Positions 44,908 to 56,621 of a DNA stretch of 62,465 nucleotides are shown here, piece after piece. Below the pieces are notes generated by a model that made no database searches, was not told the origin of the DNA, and worked only from the letters and a program-made list of their open reading frames with translations. The stretch covers positions 1 through 62,465 of the forward strand of contig NZ_JAJAYI010000023.1 of NCBI RefSeq assembly GCF_026786305.1. The letters are read 5' to 3'. The stretch's first letter is position 1; every line of letters begins with the position of its first letter. The stretch is from Cryobacterium sp. (lineage in GTDB: Bacteria; Actinomycetota; Actinomycetes; Actinomycetales; Microbacteriaceae). The translations under genes were made by a program, and so were the position numbers.

Positions 44908-46215
44908 CTACGGGCGAGCGTTTCCGTCGGCGAAGGCTACGGTGCGCGCCGTCCCGTCGTAGCCGCCAGCGGGGGCGGTGAGCCCGAACAATGCCCCCAC
45001 CGTGGGCGCGACATCAAGTGTGCGGGCGAATTGGGAGGAGACCCCCGTGACCACCCGCGGACTGCCGCCGGCCACGAAGAACGGAATAGGTTCGGTCGCC
45101 GGGTGGCCGTGGTTGCCCGGAATGGGATTGGATGCGACGTACGGATCGGAGAAACGCCAGCCGGCCCGGCAGTACGCCACCAGATCACCCGCTTCGACAC
45201 CCAGCCGGAGGTCGGCCGGGATCGCGATCGACAACACTCCCGGGTGCGCCGCAACGAGTGCGCGAACCTCGGCCACGCCGGCGTCACGGGCCGCTGGCGG
45301 CCCGGTCCAGTAGAGCAGGTCGGCCCCGCCGTTCTGGGCGATGGCGACCTGCGCGCGCAGGTCCTTACGTGCGGAGAGGATCTGATCCACGGAGATGACG
45401 TTCGCGGGGATGGACCAGTCCATCGAATGATCGGCGAGGATGATGAGCACGCTGCTCTCCCACGCACCGGCAGCGACGAGATGGTCCACGAATCGGCCGA
45501 CCTGGTTGTCGGTGTCCTTCAGCGCGGCGGTCCGGGCGGCCTGCACCGTCGTGCCGGTGACATCGGCGTGTCCCACCCTGTCGACATCGCCGAGGTTCGT
45601 GAACACGAAATCGGGGTCCACTTTGTCGACCATGGCGATCAGCGCGTCCATCGTGGCACTGTCGGGCGCGTGTTGCGTGACGGGGAGAAGTGGGGAGGGC
45701 TCCCAGCGATAGGTTGCGCGCTCACCGAAAATACCGAAGAGGTATCTCTTGCTCAGCACCGAGCCCGTCGTGAAGCCCTTCTCCCGGAGCCGGTCCAGCA
45801 GTGTCGAGAAGCGCAGGTCGTTCGGTCGGTCCAGGTCCCGCACGACGCCGGCCGCCCGGTCGTAGATCGCATTGGCCGGCACCCCGGAGCGATCGGGTCT
45901 GACCCCGGTCATCATCATCACGTGGTTGGGAATGGTCTCCATGACCGGCAGGGAACGGGCACCGGGGAAGTTGGTTCCGCCGGCGCGCAGGGCCGCCAGC
46001 CTCGGGGTCAGTCCCGCAGTGATCTCATCGGGTCGGCAGCCGTCCACGACGAGTACGTACACCCGCGTGCGCGCAGTCTGGCTTGGCGTGACGGTCGTCT
46101 GCGCAGACGCCGGAACGGCGTCTCCCGCAGCGACGGAGAGCACGACGGAAGCACCGCCGGCCGCGAACAGGGTCAGGAACTGGCGTCGGTCAGAGACCGG
46201 GGATCCGGCGCTCAC
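44908..46215 (-). CDS. Exported nucleotide pyrophosphatase/phosphodiesterase (alkaline phosphatase superfamily)
   Basis: 435 residues from a GTG at 46215 overlapping the PhoD stop (GTGA). A twin-arginine-like leader SDRRQFLTLFAAGG and AXA site suggest Tat export. Metal and catalytic blocks are VVDGCRPDEI, METIPNHVMMMTG (nucleophile Thr), NLGDVDRVGH, ILADHSMD and GNHGHP. It probably cleaves phosphodiester or pyrophosphate bonds outside the membrane. It is paired with a PhoD-family enzyme, suggesting phosphate scavenging. Confidence 0.88.
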   Translation of the reverse strand: MSAGSPVSDRRQFLTLFAAGGASVVLSVAAGDAVPASAQTTVTPSQTARTRVYVLVVDGCRPDEITAGLTPRLAALRAGGTNFPGARSLPVMETIPNHVMMMTGVRPDRSGVPANAIYDRAAGVVRDLDRPNDLRFSTLLDRLREKGFTTGSVLSKRYLFGIFGERATYRWEPSPLLPVTQHAPDSATMDALIAMVDKVDPDFVFTNLGDVDRVGHADVTGTTVQAARTAALKDTDNQVGRFVDHLVAAGAWESSVLIILADHSMDWSIPANVISVDQILSARKDLRAQVAIAQNGGADLLYWTGPPAARDAGVAEVRALVAAHPGVLSIAIPADLRLGVEAGDLVAYCRAGWRFSDPYVASNPIPGNHGHPATEPIPFFVAGGSPRVVTGVSSQFARTLDVAPTVGALFGLTAPAGGYDGTARTVAFADGNARP

Positions 46216-47858
46216 AGCACGCGGCTCACGGACTGGGTTCCCGCGGCAACCTGCCACGACGTGGACAGTGTGCTGGTCGCTGCACGGCTGGTGCGTTCAG
46301 AGAGCACGTACCAGTCCATTCGTAGGGCACCCGGCGTGACCTCGAGGACCGAGAATCCGTGCGAGTCGAAGTCCAGGTACTTCACGTGCGGGTTCGCCCC
46401 CTTGAAGGCTTCCTCGACGGCAACGGACGCCGTGCGGGGCTGCGTCCCCAGGATGTCGTCCAGATTATCGCTGGTGACAGACGTGCAGACCAGTTCCGCG
46501 GCCACGGATGCACCATTCGTCGGGTAGGTCAGCGGGTCGGCGGGAACATCGCACGCCCAGCCGGAGTGGATGTCCCCGGTGAGGAAGACAGCATCCGTGA
46601 TCGCGTTGTCCCGTAGGTGGCTGATCACCCGGCTCCGGTCGGCCGTGTAGCCGTCCCACTGGTCGACGTTGTAGGGAACGCCGTCGATCGTGGTCGATCC
46701 GAGCAGCTGCTGCACCGCGCCGACTTCCTGCGCGCTGAGCGTGGAGGGGAATCGTACCGGCGCGATCATGACGGGATTGCCGATCAGTTTCCACTGCGTC
46801 TGCTGCGAGGAGAAGCCGTCGAGCAGCCACGTCATCTGCGCATCACCGGTCAGGGTACGCGCCGGGCTGCCGATCGCCGGGTCCACGATGCTCGACGCCT
46901 GCTGACTGCGGTAGGTGCGCAGGTCCAGCATGGAGATGCTGGCCAGGGCGCCGAACTCCAAGCGTCGGTAGATGTGCCCGCCCGGTTCGAATCGCACCGG
47001 CATCCACTCCGAATACGCCCGCTGGGACGAGGCCTTGCGGTCCGTCCAGACGCCCTCGGGGCCTTCCGTGTGGTTCTCCGCTCCACCCGACCAGGCGTCG
47101 TTGGCGAATTCATGATCGTCCCAGGTCACCACGAACGGCACCACCGCGTGCAGCGCCTGCAGGTCAAGGTCAGTCTTGTACTGGGCGTGGCGGCGCCGGT
47201 AGTGCGAGAGCGTGGTCATCTCGACCGCCGGATCGTGCGGTCGCACGACGACGTCCCTGGCCTGATACTCGCCGGGGCCGTACTCGTACAGGTAGTCGCC
47301 GAGGTGCAGAACGACATCGAGATCGCCGCGGTCCGCGAGATAGCGGTACGCCGAAAAATACCCGGCCTGCCAGTTGGCGCACGACACCACACCCATGCGC
47401 AGTCGATCGACCGCTGTTCCTGCGGCCGGTGCGGTGCGCGTGCGGCCCGTTGAAGACGTCGCGCCGGCCACGATGAAGCGGTACCAGTACGTGGTGCCGG
47501 GCCGTAGCCCACCTGGCACGACCTTGACCGTGTGGTCCCTTGCCGGGCCCGTTCGGACGGATCCACGGTCCGCCATCCGGAGGAAGCCCGAATCTTCTGC
47601 CACCTCCCAGTTCACGGTGACGTCGGGACCGAACCCGGACCCGGGCACGGCGCCCGGTGTTGGGGTGATTCGCGTCCACAGCAGCACGCTGCTCGGCAGG
47701 GGGTCCCCCGATGCGACGCCGTGCAGGAAGCCTGGGACGGCTGCACCCGGTGGTGTGGCGGCCTCGGCCGGCTGGCTGCGCGCGGTCGTGGTGGTGACCC
47801 CGGCGAATGCGAGCACGCCGGCGGTGCGTATCAGATCACGTCGATTGAAAAGACTCAT
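46212..47858 (-). CDS. phoD: Exported PhoD-family alkaline phosphatase/phosphodiesterase
   Basis: 548 residues from the ATG at 47858 with GGAAGG. The Tat signal is FNRRDLIRTAGVLAFAGV. Metal-binding blocks are VSCANW, LHLGDYLYEYGPGEY, WDDHEFAND and LTGDIHSGW, as in PhoD enzymes that use calcium and iron. It releases phosphate from phosphodiesters such as teichoic acid or nucleic acid. It is co-transcribed with the next phosphodiesterase; no clear PHO box was recognised upstream. Confidence 0.92.
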   Translation of the reverse strand: MSLFNRRDLIRTAGVLAFAGVTTTTARSQPAEAATPPGAAVPGFLHGVASGDPLPSSVLLWTRITPTPGAVPGSGFGPDVTVNWEVAEDSGFLRMADRGSVRTGPARDHTVKVVPGGLRPGTTYWYRFIVAGATSSTGRTRTAPAAGTAVDRLRMGVVSCANWQAGYFSAYRYLADRGDLDVVLHLGDYLYEYGPGEYQARDVVVRPHDPAVEMTTLSHYRRRHAQYKTDLDLQALHAVVPFVVTWDDHEFANDAWSGGAENHTEGPEGVWTDRKASSQRAYSEWMPVRFEPGGHIYRRLEFGALASISMLDLRTYRSQQASSIVDPAIGSPARTLTGDAQMTWLLDGFSSQQTQWKLIGNPVMIAPVRFPSTLSAQEVGAVQQLLGSTTIDGVPYNVDQWDGYTADRSRVISHLRDNAITDAVFLTGDIHSGWACDVPADPLTYPTNGASVAAELVCTSVTSDNLDDILGTQPRTASVAVEEAFKGANPHVKYLDFDSHGFSVLEVTPGALRMDWYVLSERTSRAATSTLSTSWQVAAGTQSVSRVL

Positions 47859-47960
47859 GCCTTCCAGTCTGAGGGCACCCATTCGGGGGGCTCAGCACCT
47901 TCGGGGCCTGTTCACTCGATGTTCCCCGAGGGTTCGTTGCCCGTCCATTGCGCCGGCAGA

Positions 47961-48001
47961 CGCAACAACAGGGCCGGCCGAGAACGGCTGACCCTGTTGC
48001 G
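47961..48001 (-). terminator. Stem-loop after ilvC, possible terminator
   Basis: CGCAACAACAGGG (47961-47973) and CCCTGTTGCG (47992-48001) pair with a three-base bulge. It lies 32 bases past the ilvC stop on the minus strand. There is no T-tract, so termination is presumed rather than shown. Confidence 0.45.
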
Positions 48002-48033
48002 GACACGCTCGGTATGACTGCCAGAGGCGTCGG

Positions 48034-49203
<1,170 letters not shown>

Positions 49204-49204
49204 G

Positions 49205-49714
49205 TTAGTTTTTGAAGACGCGCTCGGTAATCGACTTCGACCCCCGGCCGATGGCGAGCAGACCCGACTGGGCGAGCTCGCGAATGCCGAACGGTTCGAG
49301 CACGCGCAGCAGCGCCTGGGTCTTGCCGCTGTCACCGGTTACCTCGATGACGACCGCATCCGTGGCCACGTCGACGACGCGAGCACGGAACAGGTTGACC
49401 GCTTCGAGCACCTGTGAGCGGGTCGTGTTGTCAACCTTGACCTTGATCAGCAGGTGTTCGCGCTGCACCGACTGGGCGACGTCGAGCTCGACGATCTTGA
49501 TGACGTTGATCAGCTTGTTGAGCTGTTTGGTCACCTGTTCGAGCGGCACGTCCTCGACGTCGACGAGGATCGTGATGCGGGACAGGCCGGGAATCTCACT
49601 GTGGCCCACGGCGAGGCTTTCAATATTGAAACCTCGGCGCGCGAACAAGCCGGCGACGCGCGTGAGCAGGCCGGACTTGTCCTCGACGAGCAAACTCAGG
49701 ACGTGGCTCGTCAC
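49205..49714 (-). CDS. ilvN: Acetolactate synthase regulatory subunit
   Basis: 169 residues. The N-terminal ACT domain (LSLLVEDKSGLLTRVAGLF) and a second ACT-like domain bind valine for feedback control of IlvB. It begins 2 bases after the ilvB stop, so it is in the same operon. Confidence 0.96.
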   Translation of the reverse strand: MTSHVLSLLVEDKSGLLTRVAGLFARRGFNIESLAVGHSEIPGLSRITILVDVEDVPLEQVTKQLNKLINVIKIVELDVAQSVQREHLLIKVKVDNTTRSQVLEAVNLFRARVVDVATDAVVIEVTGDSGKTQALLRVLEPFGIRELAQSGLLAIGRGSKSITERVFKN

Positions 49715-49716
49715 GG

Positions 49717-51510
49717 TTACTCTTCTCCCCAGGTCGGCGCGTGGTCCTTGGCGTACTGGACGAAGCTGTTGCTGACGCCCTGCGGAACCATCGGCCAGAC
49801 CATGGCGCCGGGGCTCACGATGAAGTCGATGACAACCGGGCGGTCGTTGGTGGCGAGGGCCAGTTTGATGGCGTCATCAACCTGGTCCTTGCTGGTGACC
49901 CGAATTCCGAGCGCGCCATAGGCATCCGCCATCTTCACGAAGTCGGGCACCATGGCGGTGCCATGACCGGTGTTCAGGTCGGTGAAGGAATGACGTCCGT
50001 CGTAGAACAGCGACTGCCACTGGCGCACCATGCCGAGCGACGAGTTGTTGATGATGGCCACCTTGATCGGAATCTGGTTGATCGTGCAGGTGGCGAGTTC
50101 CTGGTTCGTCATCTGGAAGCAGCCGTCTCCGTCGATCGACCAGACCACCCGGTCGGGCTCGGCGACCTTGGCGCCCATCGCGGCGGGGATGGAGTAGCCC
50201 ATGGTGCCGGCGCCGCCGGAGTTGAGCCAGGAGTTGGGGCGTTCGTACTTGATGTACTGCGCCGCCCACATCTGGTGCTGGCCGACACCGGCCGCGTAGA
50301 CCGCCTCGGGTCCGGTGAGTTCGCCGATGCGCTGGATCACGTATTGCGGGGCCAGCAGTCCGTCGGTGGGCTCGGTGAAGCCGAGTGGAAACTCCTCCTT
50401 CAGGCCGTGCAGGTAGGTCCACCACTCAGCGGTGTCGGGCGCGGCGCCCTGGGCGGCATCTACCCAGGCCAGGGTCAGGTCGGCAATGACATCCTTGGCA
50501 TCACCGACGATGGGTACATCGGCAAAGCGGATCTTGGAGATCTCCGCCGGGTCGACGTCAACGTGCACGATCTTCGCGTTGGGTGCGAACTCGCTGATCT
50601 TTCCAGTCACCCGGTCGTCGAAGCGCGCTCCGAACGAAATGATGAGGTCGCTCTCTTGCAGAGACAGCACGGCCGAAACTGTGCCGTGCATGCCCGGCAT
50701 GCCGAGGTGCTGCGGGTGCGAGTCGGGAAAAGCGCCGCGGGCCATGAGGGTGGTCACGACCGGTGCGCCGGTCGCCTCGGCGAGCACGAGAAGCTCGGCC
50801 GCGGCGTGGGCGCGGATGACGCCACCACCGACATAGAGCACGGGCTTCTTCGCGGCCAGTAGCAGCTGGGCTGCCGCCTGCACCTGCTTGCCGTGGGCCT
50901 TGACGATCGGCCGGTAGCCGGGCAGGTCGAGCTTGGGCGGCCAGATGAACGGCGCCAGGTTCTGCTGCGCATCCTTGGTGATGTCGACGAGCACCGGGCC
51001 GGGTCGGCCGGTGGAGGCGATGTGATAGGCCGAGGCGATCGCCGCCGGAATTTCTTCTGCGCGGCGGGCGAGGAAGGAATGTTTGGTGATCGGCATGGTG
51101 ATGCCGATGATGTCGGCTTCCTGGAAGGCGTCTGTTCCCATCGAGGTCGAGAACACCTGGCCGGTGATCGCGAGCAGCGGAACCGAGTCCATGTAGGCAT
51201 CCGCTATGGCGGTGACGAGGTTCGTCGCGCCCGGGCCGCTGGTAGCGATGGCGACGCCGACGCGACCGGTGGCAGAGGCGTACCCCTCGGCCGCGTGGCC
51301 GGCACCCTGTTCATGGCGAACCAGAATGTGGCGAATTTTGGTTTGCGTCATGAGCTCGTCGTAGAGCGGAATAACGGCGCCGCCGGGGATGCCGAAGACG
51401 TCGGTGACGCCGAGCAGCTCCAGGGTGCGAATGATCGCACCGGAGCCGGTGAGCATCTCCGGTTCCGCAGACGCGGGAGCGGAGGGCACGGGAGTGGTTT
51501 CCGTGGTCAT
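49717..51510 (-). CDS. ilvB: Acetolactate synthase catalytic subunit
   Basis: 597 residues from the ATG at 51510. The activating glutamate is in [14 protein letters not shown] and the TPP-metal motif is [17 protein letters not shown]-domain residues are present. It condenses pyruvate with pyruvate or 2-oxobutyrate. A start at 51573 would add residues without family similarity. The ribosome site is weak. Confidence 0.97.
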   Translation of the reverse strand: MTTETTPVPSAPASAEPEMLTGSGAIIRTLELLGVTDVFGIPGGAVIPLYDELMTQTKIRHILVRHEQGAGHAAEGYASATGRVGVAIATSGPGATNLVTAIADAYMDSVPLLAITGQVFSTSMGTDAFQEADIIGITMPITKHSFLARRAEEIPAAIASAYHIASTGRPGPVLVDITKDAQQNLAPFIWPPKLDLPGYRPIVKAHGKQVQAAAQLLLAAKKPVLYVGGGVIRAHAAAELLVLAEATGAPVVTTLMARGAFPDSHPQHLGMPGMHGTVSAVLSLQESDLIISFGARFDDRVTGKISEFAPNAKIVHVDVDPAEISKIRFADVPIVGDAKDVIADLTLAWVDAAQGAAPDTAEWWTYLHGLKEEFPLGFTEPTDGLLAPQYVIQRIGELTGPEAVYAAGVGQHQMWAAQYIKYERPNSWLNSGGAGTMGYSIPAAMGAKVAEPDRVVWSIDGDGCFQMTNQELATCTINQIPIKVAIINNSSLGMVRQWQSLFYDGRHSFTDLNTGHGTAMVPDFVKMADAYGALGIRVTSKDQVDDAIKLALATNDRPVVIDFIVSPGAMVWPMVPQGVSNSFVQYAKDHAPTWGEE

Positions 51511-51554
51511 TGTCGTTGAATCCCTACTTCGAAATCGGTCGTTTCGACATCTAA

Positions 51555-51577
51555 CCGTGTGCCCACCGGGCACACGG
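51555..51577 (-). terminator. Perfect 10-bp hairpin between ilvD and ilvB
   Basis: CCGTGTGCCC and GGGCACACGG flank a 3-base loop, one base past the ilvD stop on the minus strand. No T-run follows. It may stop or stabilise ilvD mRNA or act in the 45-base ilvB leader. Confidence 0.55.
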
Positions 51578-51578
51578 G

Positions 51579-53273
51579 CTAGCCGGTGATCGCGCCTTCA
51601 GCGGCGGAATGCACGAGCTTGGCGTACTTTGCGAGTACGCCACGGGTATAGCGCGGGGGAAGAGGCGCCCAGCCATCTCGGCGAGCGGCCAGCTCTGCTG
51701 GTGCGACCAGTAGGTCAAGCGAGCGAGCTGCGATATCGACCCGTATCAGATCCCCATCGCGCACGAAGGCGATTGGACCTGCGTCCACCGCTTCGGGTGC
51801 TATATGGCCGATACACAGTCCGGTTGTGCCGCCTGAGAATCGACCATCCGTTAACAGTAGTACATCGGAGCCGAGGCCTGCGCCCTTGATGGCGGCCGTG
51901 ATGGAGAGCATCTCGCGCATGCCCGGCCCACCCTTGGGGCCTTCATAGCGGATGATGACCACATCACCCTTGTAGATTTTACCCTCGGTGAGCGCGTCCA
52001 TCGCGGCGCGTTCCCGTTCGAACACTCGGGCCGGTCCTTCGAACACGGCGGCGTCGAATCCGGCGGTCTTCACCACGGCGCCCTCGGGGGCAAACGTGCC
52101 CTTGAGAATGGTGATACCACCGCTCGTGTGAATGGGGTTGTCGAGGGTGCGCAGTACTTCACCGTCGGGGGCAGGCGGATCGATTTCGGCCAGGTTCTCG
52201 GCGAGGGTCTTGCCGGTCACGGTGAGCACGTCGCCGTGGATCAGGCCGGCCGCGAGCAGCGCGCGCATGACGACGGGCACTCCACCCTGGCGGTCGACGT
52301 CGTTCATGACGTACTTGCCGAAGGGCTTGAGGTCGCCGATGTGCGGAACCTTGTCGCCGATGCGGTTGAAATCGTCGAGGGTGAGCTCGACCTCTGCCTC
52401 ACTCGCGATGGCGAGCAGGTGCAGCACGACGTTGGTCGAACCGCCGAAGGCCATGGCCACGGCGATGGCGTTCTCGAACGCCTTGCGGGTGAGAATGTCG
52501 CGGGCGGTAATGCCGAGCCGCAGCATGTTGACGACGGCTTCACCGGAGCGGTGTGCGAAATAGTCGCGGCGACGGTCAGCGGATGCCGGGCTCGCCGAAC
52601 CGGGCAGGCTCATTCCCAGGGCTTCCGCGACGCTCGCCATGGTGTTCGCGGTGTACATGCCACCGCAGGCACCCTCACCCGGAGCGAACGCGCACTCGAT
52701 GCGCTTGGCATCCGCCGCACTCATGCGGCCGGCCTTCACAGCGCCGACGGCTTCAAAGGAGTCGATGATGGTGATGTCTTTTTCGGTGCCGTCACTGAGC
52801 TTGACCCAGCCCGGCGCGATTGATCCGGCGTACAAGAACACGCTCGCGAGGTCGAGGCGGGCAGCGGCCATGAGCATGCCGGGCAGCGACTTGTCACAGC
52901 CGGCCAGCAACACCGAGCCGTCGAGGCGCTCGGCCTGCATGACGACCTCGACCGAGTCGGCGATGACCTCACGGGAGACGAGCGAAAAATGCATGCCTTC
53001 ATGGCCCATCGAGATGCCGTCAGAAACGGAGATAGTGCCGAACTGCAGCGGGTATCCACCGCCGGAATGCACGCCCTCTTTGGCTGCCTGGGCCAGGCGG
53101 TCGAGCGACAGGTTGCACGGTGTGATCTCGTTCCACGAGCTCGCAATTCCGATCTGGGGCTTGTCCCAGTCGGCGTCGCCCATCCCAACGGCACGGAGCA
53201 TTCCACGAGATGTGGTGGCTTCGATCCCATCGGTGACATCGCGGCTACGGGGTTTCACATCGATCTCAGACAT
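51579..53273 (-). CDS. ilvD: Dihydroxy-acid dehydratase
   Basis: 564 residues. Cluster cysteines lie in [10 protein letters not shown] and [22 protein letters not shown] is near the C-terminus. It dehydrates dihydroxy acids to the keto acids of valine and isoleucine and needs an Fe-S cluster. The start at 53273 has AAAGGG. It is the first of the ilvD-ilvB-ilvN-ilvC series on the minus strand. Confidence 0.97.
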   Translation of the reverse strand: MSEIDVKPRSRDVTDGIEATTSRGMLRAVGMGDADWDKPQIGIASSWNEITPCNLSLDRLAQAAKEGVHSGGGYPLQFGTISVSDGISMGHEGMHFSLVSREVIADSVEVVMQAERLDGSVLLAGCDKSLPGMLMAAARLDLASVFLYAGSIAPGWVKLSDGTEKDITIIDSFEAVGAVKAGRMSAADAKRIECAFAPGEGACGGMYTANTMASVAEALGMSLPGSASPASADRRRDYFAHRSGEAVVNMLRLGITARDILTRKAFENAIAVAMAFGGSTNVVLHLLAIASEAEVELTLDDFNRIGDKVPHIGDLKPFGKYVMNDVDRQGGVPVVMRALLAAGLIHGDVLTVTGKTLAENLAEIDPPAPDGEVLRTLDNPIHTSGGITILKGTFAPEGAVVKTAGFDAAVFEGPARVFERERAAMDALTEGKIYKGDVVIIRYEGPKGGPGMREMLSITAAIKGAGLGSDVLLLTDGRFSGGTTGLCIGHIAPEAVDAGPIAFVRDGDLIRVDIAARSLDLLVAPAELAARRDGWAPLPPRYTRGVLAKYAKLVHSAAEGAITG

Positions 53274-53315
53274 GCCCTTTAGTCTAGAACCTCGGCGGGC
53301 AACTCAGCTCCAGGA

Positions 53316-55526
53316 TCAGAGCGACTGGCCCGCTCGCAGTGCGGCAATGCGCACCAGGACCTGGGTGACCTCGTGCGGGCTGCGCACCCGGTAACCGGCG
53401 AGGGTGGCGCCCTGGCCGATTTTGAGTCCGACGTCGTCGTCACGCAAGGCCGCGAAGGCATCCTCGTCGGTCACGTCGTCGCCGGCGTAGAACACGCGAT
53501 CGGCGCCGGTGTAATCGCGCAGCGTGGCGAGGGCGTCGCCCTTGGTGCTCGAGCGCACCGAGAACTCGAGCACGTTCTTGCCTTCTCGAACGGTCAGCCC
53601 GGGCAGCTGATCATCGAGTTGCTCGCGCGCCTGGCGTCGTGCGGTCTGGCCGTCTTTCTCGGTCGCGAGGCGAGTGTGCAGGGCCAGACCGGCGGGCTTG
53701 CGCTCAATCGTGGCGCCGGCAATCGTTCCGGAGATGCTCTCGAGCACGCGGGCGAGGGTATCGAGTTGCTCGAGCTCGGTGGAGAGCAGGTTCAGCTCAA
53801 TCTCGGGGGTGTCCAGCTGCACCTCGATGCCGTGCGAGCCGGTGAGCAGCACCGAACTCTGCGGCTGCGCGACGTGTTGCAGGCTCACCAGGGCGCGGCC
53901 GGAGACGAAGGCGACGCGCACGCCCGGCAGGTCGAGCAGGACCTGCACGGCTTCCCGGGTGCCGGCGATGGCACGGGCATCTTCTGGATGGTCGACGTGC
54001 GGGGCCAGGGTGCCGTCGAAGTCGAGGGCGATGAGCAGGTTCTCGGCGCCGGCAATGCTCTGCAGGGCCAGGTCGAGGTCGTCGGGGATTCCGGCGGGCA
54101 CGGCGGCGCCGCCGGTGAGGGCGCGCAAAAACGAGGCCGACCAGGCGGCGACATCGTTTTCGGCCACCTTGCGGCGCAAGGACCGCATACGCCGGGTGCG
54201 CTCCCGCTTGGGCATCTCCACCGCACGCACGATGGCGTCCTTGGTGCCGTCGATGTCGTGCGGGTTGATCAGAATCGCCTGCTTGAGTTCGTCGGCGGCG
54301 CCGGCGAACTCGCTCAACACCAGCACACCGTCGACGTCGAAGCGCACGGCCACGTATTCCTTGGCAACGAGGTTCATGCCGTCGCGCAGGGCCGTGACCA
54401 GCATGACGTCGGCGGCGAGATACATCGCGACCATTTCTTCGCGCGGATAACTGTGGTGGTGATAGCTGATGGCGGTGTGACTGATCGTGGAGAAGTCGCC
54501 GTTGAGCCGGCCGACAGCGAGTTCGATCTCGTCGCGCAGGGCCATATAGGTACCCACGCGTTCGCGGGACGGGCTGGCAACCTGCACCAGGGTGACGTCT
54601 TCGATGCTCAGGCGACCTTCGGCGAGCAGTTCGCCGAAGGCCTTGATGCGATGGCCGATGCCCTTGGTGTAATCAAGCCGGTCGACGCCGAGCATGAGGG
54701 TTTTGGGGCTGCCGAGGTCTTCGCGAATCTGGCGTGCGCGGGCCTGAATGTCGGGACGCCGGGCGAGTCCTTCGAAGGCGGCGGCGTCGATCGAGATGGG
54801 AAAATGTTTGGCGATGACGCGACGCGTGTCGGCGTTCTCGCCGGTCGGCACGTCGATGACGACGCCGCGGGTCGTGTAGCCGCAGAGACGACGCACCGCC
54901 TGGGAGAAGTTGCCGGCATCCGCCAGCCGTTGAAAGCCGATGACGTCGGCACCGAGCAGCCCGTGCAGAATCTGTTTGCGCCAGGGCAACTGCGCGAAGA
55001 TTCCATAGGGCGGAAATGGAATGTGATTGAAGAAGCCGATGACGAGGTCGGGGCGGGCCCCGCGCAGCATGCGCGGAACCAGCTGCAGCTGGTAATCGTG
55101 CACCCAGACCGTGGCACCCGGGGCAGCGACCGCGGCGGCGGCCGCCGCGAATCGACGGTTGACGGCGACGTAGGCGTCCCAGGTCTCGCGATGAAAGCTC
55201 GGCGGCGCAATAACGTCGTGGTAGAGCGGCCACAGTGTGTCGTTGGAGAAGCCCTCGTAGTAGTCCTCGATGTCGGCTTCATTCAGCCGTACCGGAACGA
55301 GCGAGATCCCGTCATTCTCAAAGGGCTCGAAATCACGATCGGCGACACCCGGCCAGCCGACCCAGGCACCGTGCGAAGAACGCATCAGGGGTTCCAGCGC
55401 GGTGACCAGCCCGCCGGGCGAGGTGCGCCAGGCGGCGGTACCGTCTTCGGCTTCTTCATAGTCGACCGGCAGTCGGTTCGAGACGACCACCAGCGTAAAC
55501 GTGCCGGCCGGGGCATCGGCGGGCAC
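53316..55526 (-). CDS. Bifunctional trehalose-6-phosphate synthase/phosphatase (OtsA-OtsB fusion)
   Basis: 736 residues. Residues ~1-460 are OtsA (GT20): VVVSNRLPVDY, VWVHDYQLQLVPRML, GVDRLDYTKGIGHRI, DGMNLVAKEY. Residues ~480-736 are OtsB: IALDFDGTLAP (HAD nucleophile Asp) and FYAGDDVTDEDAF. One chain makes trehalose from UDP-glucose and glucose-6-phosphate. A GTG at 55526 is the only in-frame start near the family N-terminus. The opposite strand happens to be open for 729 codons; that is a shadow. Confidence 0.94.
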   Translation of the reverse strand: MPADAPAGTFTLVVVSNRLPVDYEEAEDGTAAWRTSPGGLVTALEPLMRSSHGAWVGWPGVADRDFEPFENDGISLVPVRLNEADIEDYYEGFSNDTLWPLYHDVIAPPSFHRETWDAYVAVNRRFAAAAAAVAAPGATVWVHDYQLQLVPRMLRGARPDLVIGFFNHIPFPPYGIFAQLPWRKQILHGLLGADVIGFQRLADAGNFSQAVRRLCGYTTRGVVIDVPTGENADTRRVIAKHFPISIDAAAFEGLARRPDIQARARQIREDLGSPKTLMLGVDRLDYTKGIGHRIKAFGELLAEGRLSIEDVTLVQVASPSRERVGTYMALRDEIELAVGRLNGDFSTISHTAISYHHHSYPREEMVAMYLAADVMLVTALRDGMNLVAKEYVAVRFDVDGVLVLSEFAGAADELKQAILINPHDIDGTKDAIVRAVEMPKRERTRRMRSLRRKVAENDVAAWSASFLRALTGGAAVPAGIPDDLDLALQSIAGAENLLIALDFDGTLAPHVDHPEDARAIAGTREAVQVLLDLPGVRVAFVSGRALVSLQHVAQPQSSVLLTGSHGIEVQLDTPEIELNLLSTELEQLDTLARVLESISGTIAGATIERKPAGLALHTRLATEKDGQTARRQAREQLDDQLPGLTVREGKNVLEFSVRSSTKGDALATLRDYTGADRVFYAGDDVTDEDAFAALRDDDVGLKIGQGATLAGYRVRSPHEVTQVLVRIAALRAGQSL

Positions 55527-55769
55527 GACGGGGGCCGTCTTGGACCGTGTGGATTCGGCTAAAGAGGTAATGGATCATCCGTTCCGGGCACACCCGAGGT
55601 GCACACCTGCGTTGCCCTCTTAGGGTACCAGTCGGGCCCACACCCGTTCGGGGTCCGTTTCGCGCCCCACTGGCGCACGTGTTCGTTCACGGGTTTCTCC
55701 CAGCAAATGCCGGTTGAGAGCATCGCCGTGCTCGCGCCTGTGCCGGGTAACCTGATGCCGGAGGTTCAC

Positions 55770-55958
55770 ATGCGAAAGTTCGTGTTCAGCAGTGCAATGA
55801 TCGGCGTTATCGCCGGAGGATGGAACACCGTGCAGGCCACGCGGCACGGTCCGCGCGACTGGCGCCTCGTGATGCTGTGGCTCGGCTGGGCGCTGAGCGC
55901 CGCCGTCGCCATCGGCACGGTCATTGAAGACGCCAATAAACGTCAAGTCGAGAGCTGA
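55770..55958 (+). CDS. Small membrane protein of unknown function (62 aa)
   Basis: The ATG at 55770 has GGAGG 6 bases upstream, a strong start. One or two hydrophobic stretches (MIGVIAGGWNTV; VMLWLGWALSAAVAIGTVI) flank a charged loop RHGPRDWR, and the tail is basic. No family recognised; the ribosome site and clean hydrophobic pattern support a real gene. Confidence 0.65.
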   Translation: MRKFVFSSAMIGVIAGGWNTVQATRHGPRDWRLVMLWLGWALSAAVAIGTVIEDANKRQVES

Positions 55959-56078
55959 ATTCGGCTCCCAATCGGTGTGTCCGGCGGCGTGTCCCCCGGC
56001 GACTCGGCGACTTATCACCGAGACTGAACAGGGCGGCCGATTGTGGTCGTCCGCTTCGCATCTGAAAAGGGGCTAGTC

Positions 56079-56552
56079 ATGTTTGGTCGTCGACGTCGAC
56101 GTTTGGCCGCGAGTGCGGCGTTGACCGTCGCCCCAGCTCCGGTGCTGAGCGACGAGCAGATTTTTGAGCTTCTGCACGACAAGCTCAGAGCTCTGGTCGG
56201 CGAGCACGGCGCCTGGACTCTGGTGGCCCGCAGCACGCACGACACCGAGGTCATCTTTCACGGGTTGAAGGCGCGCGAGATCGCGACCGAACTGACCTCG
56301 GCGCTCACGACCGAGCAAGCCGCCCTGCGCGGCGAGACCAGCGGTGAGCCCACCGCACTGTCCTGGACGCCCGCGCCGATCACGACCTGGAACGAACCGG
56401 CCGCGACCGAGGCCCCATTTGCTGACGCCACGCTACTGGAGACCACGCGGGTCGAGACTGCGGACACGAGCGATGACGATCTGGCCGCGGCATCCGCTGC
56501 CTGGATCGAGAAAGCGTCGGCGACGCTCGCATCTGCTCGTCTCGTCGCCTGA
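56079..56552 (+). CDS. Protein of unknown function (157 aa)
   Basis: From the ATG at 56079 with AAAAGGGG seven bases upstream. It starts with an Arg-rich patch (MFGRRRRRLAAS). A compact alpha/beta region follows (EQIFELLHDKLRALVGEHGA, TEVIFHGLKAREIATEL), then an acidic, Thr/Ala-rich tail. It looks cytosolic. No known domain recognised. It lies 69 bases upstream of the GH15 gene on the same strand and may share a transcript. Confidence 0.7.
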   Translation: MFGRRRRRLAASAALTVAPAPVLSDEQIFELLHDKLRALVGEHGAWTLVARSTHDTEVIFHGLKAREIATELTSALTTEQAALRGETSGEPTALSWTPAPITTWNEPAATEAPFADATLLETTRVETADTSDDDLAAASAAWIEKASATLASARLVA

Positions 56553-56621
56553 TCGCATTCGCTGAGTCGGCTGCCGCCGATAGAGAGCAAATTCTCACCC
56601 TGCTGCTGACAGGATGGCCGG

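Noticed and set aside
46980..46996. GGTTCGAATCGCACC as a tRNA T-arm
   Set aside because: It is inside the conserved PhoD coding sequence and has no tRNA context.
53373..55562. 729-codon open frame on the plus strand opposite the trehalose synthase/phosphatase gene
   Set aside because: It mirrors a real GC-rich gene; its translation is rich in Gly/Val/His with no recognisable domain or ribosome site.
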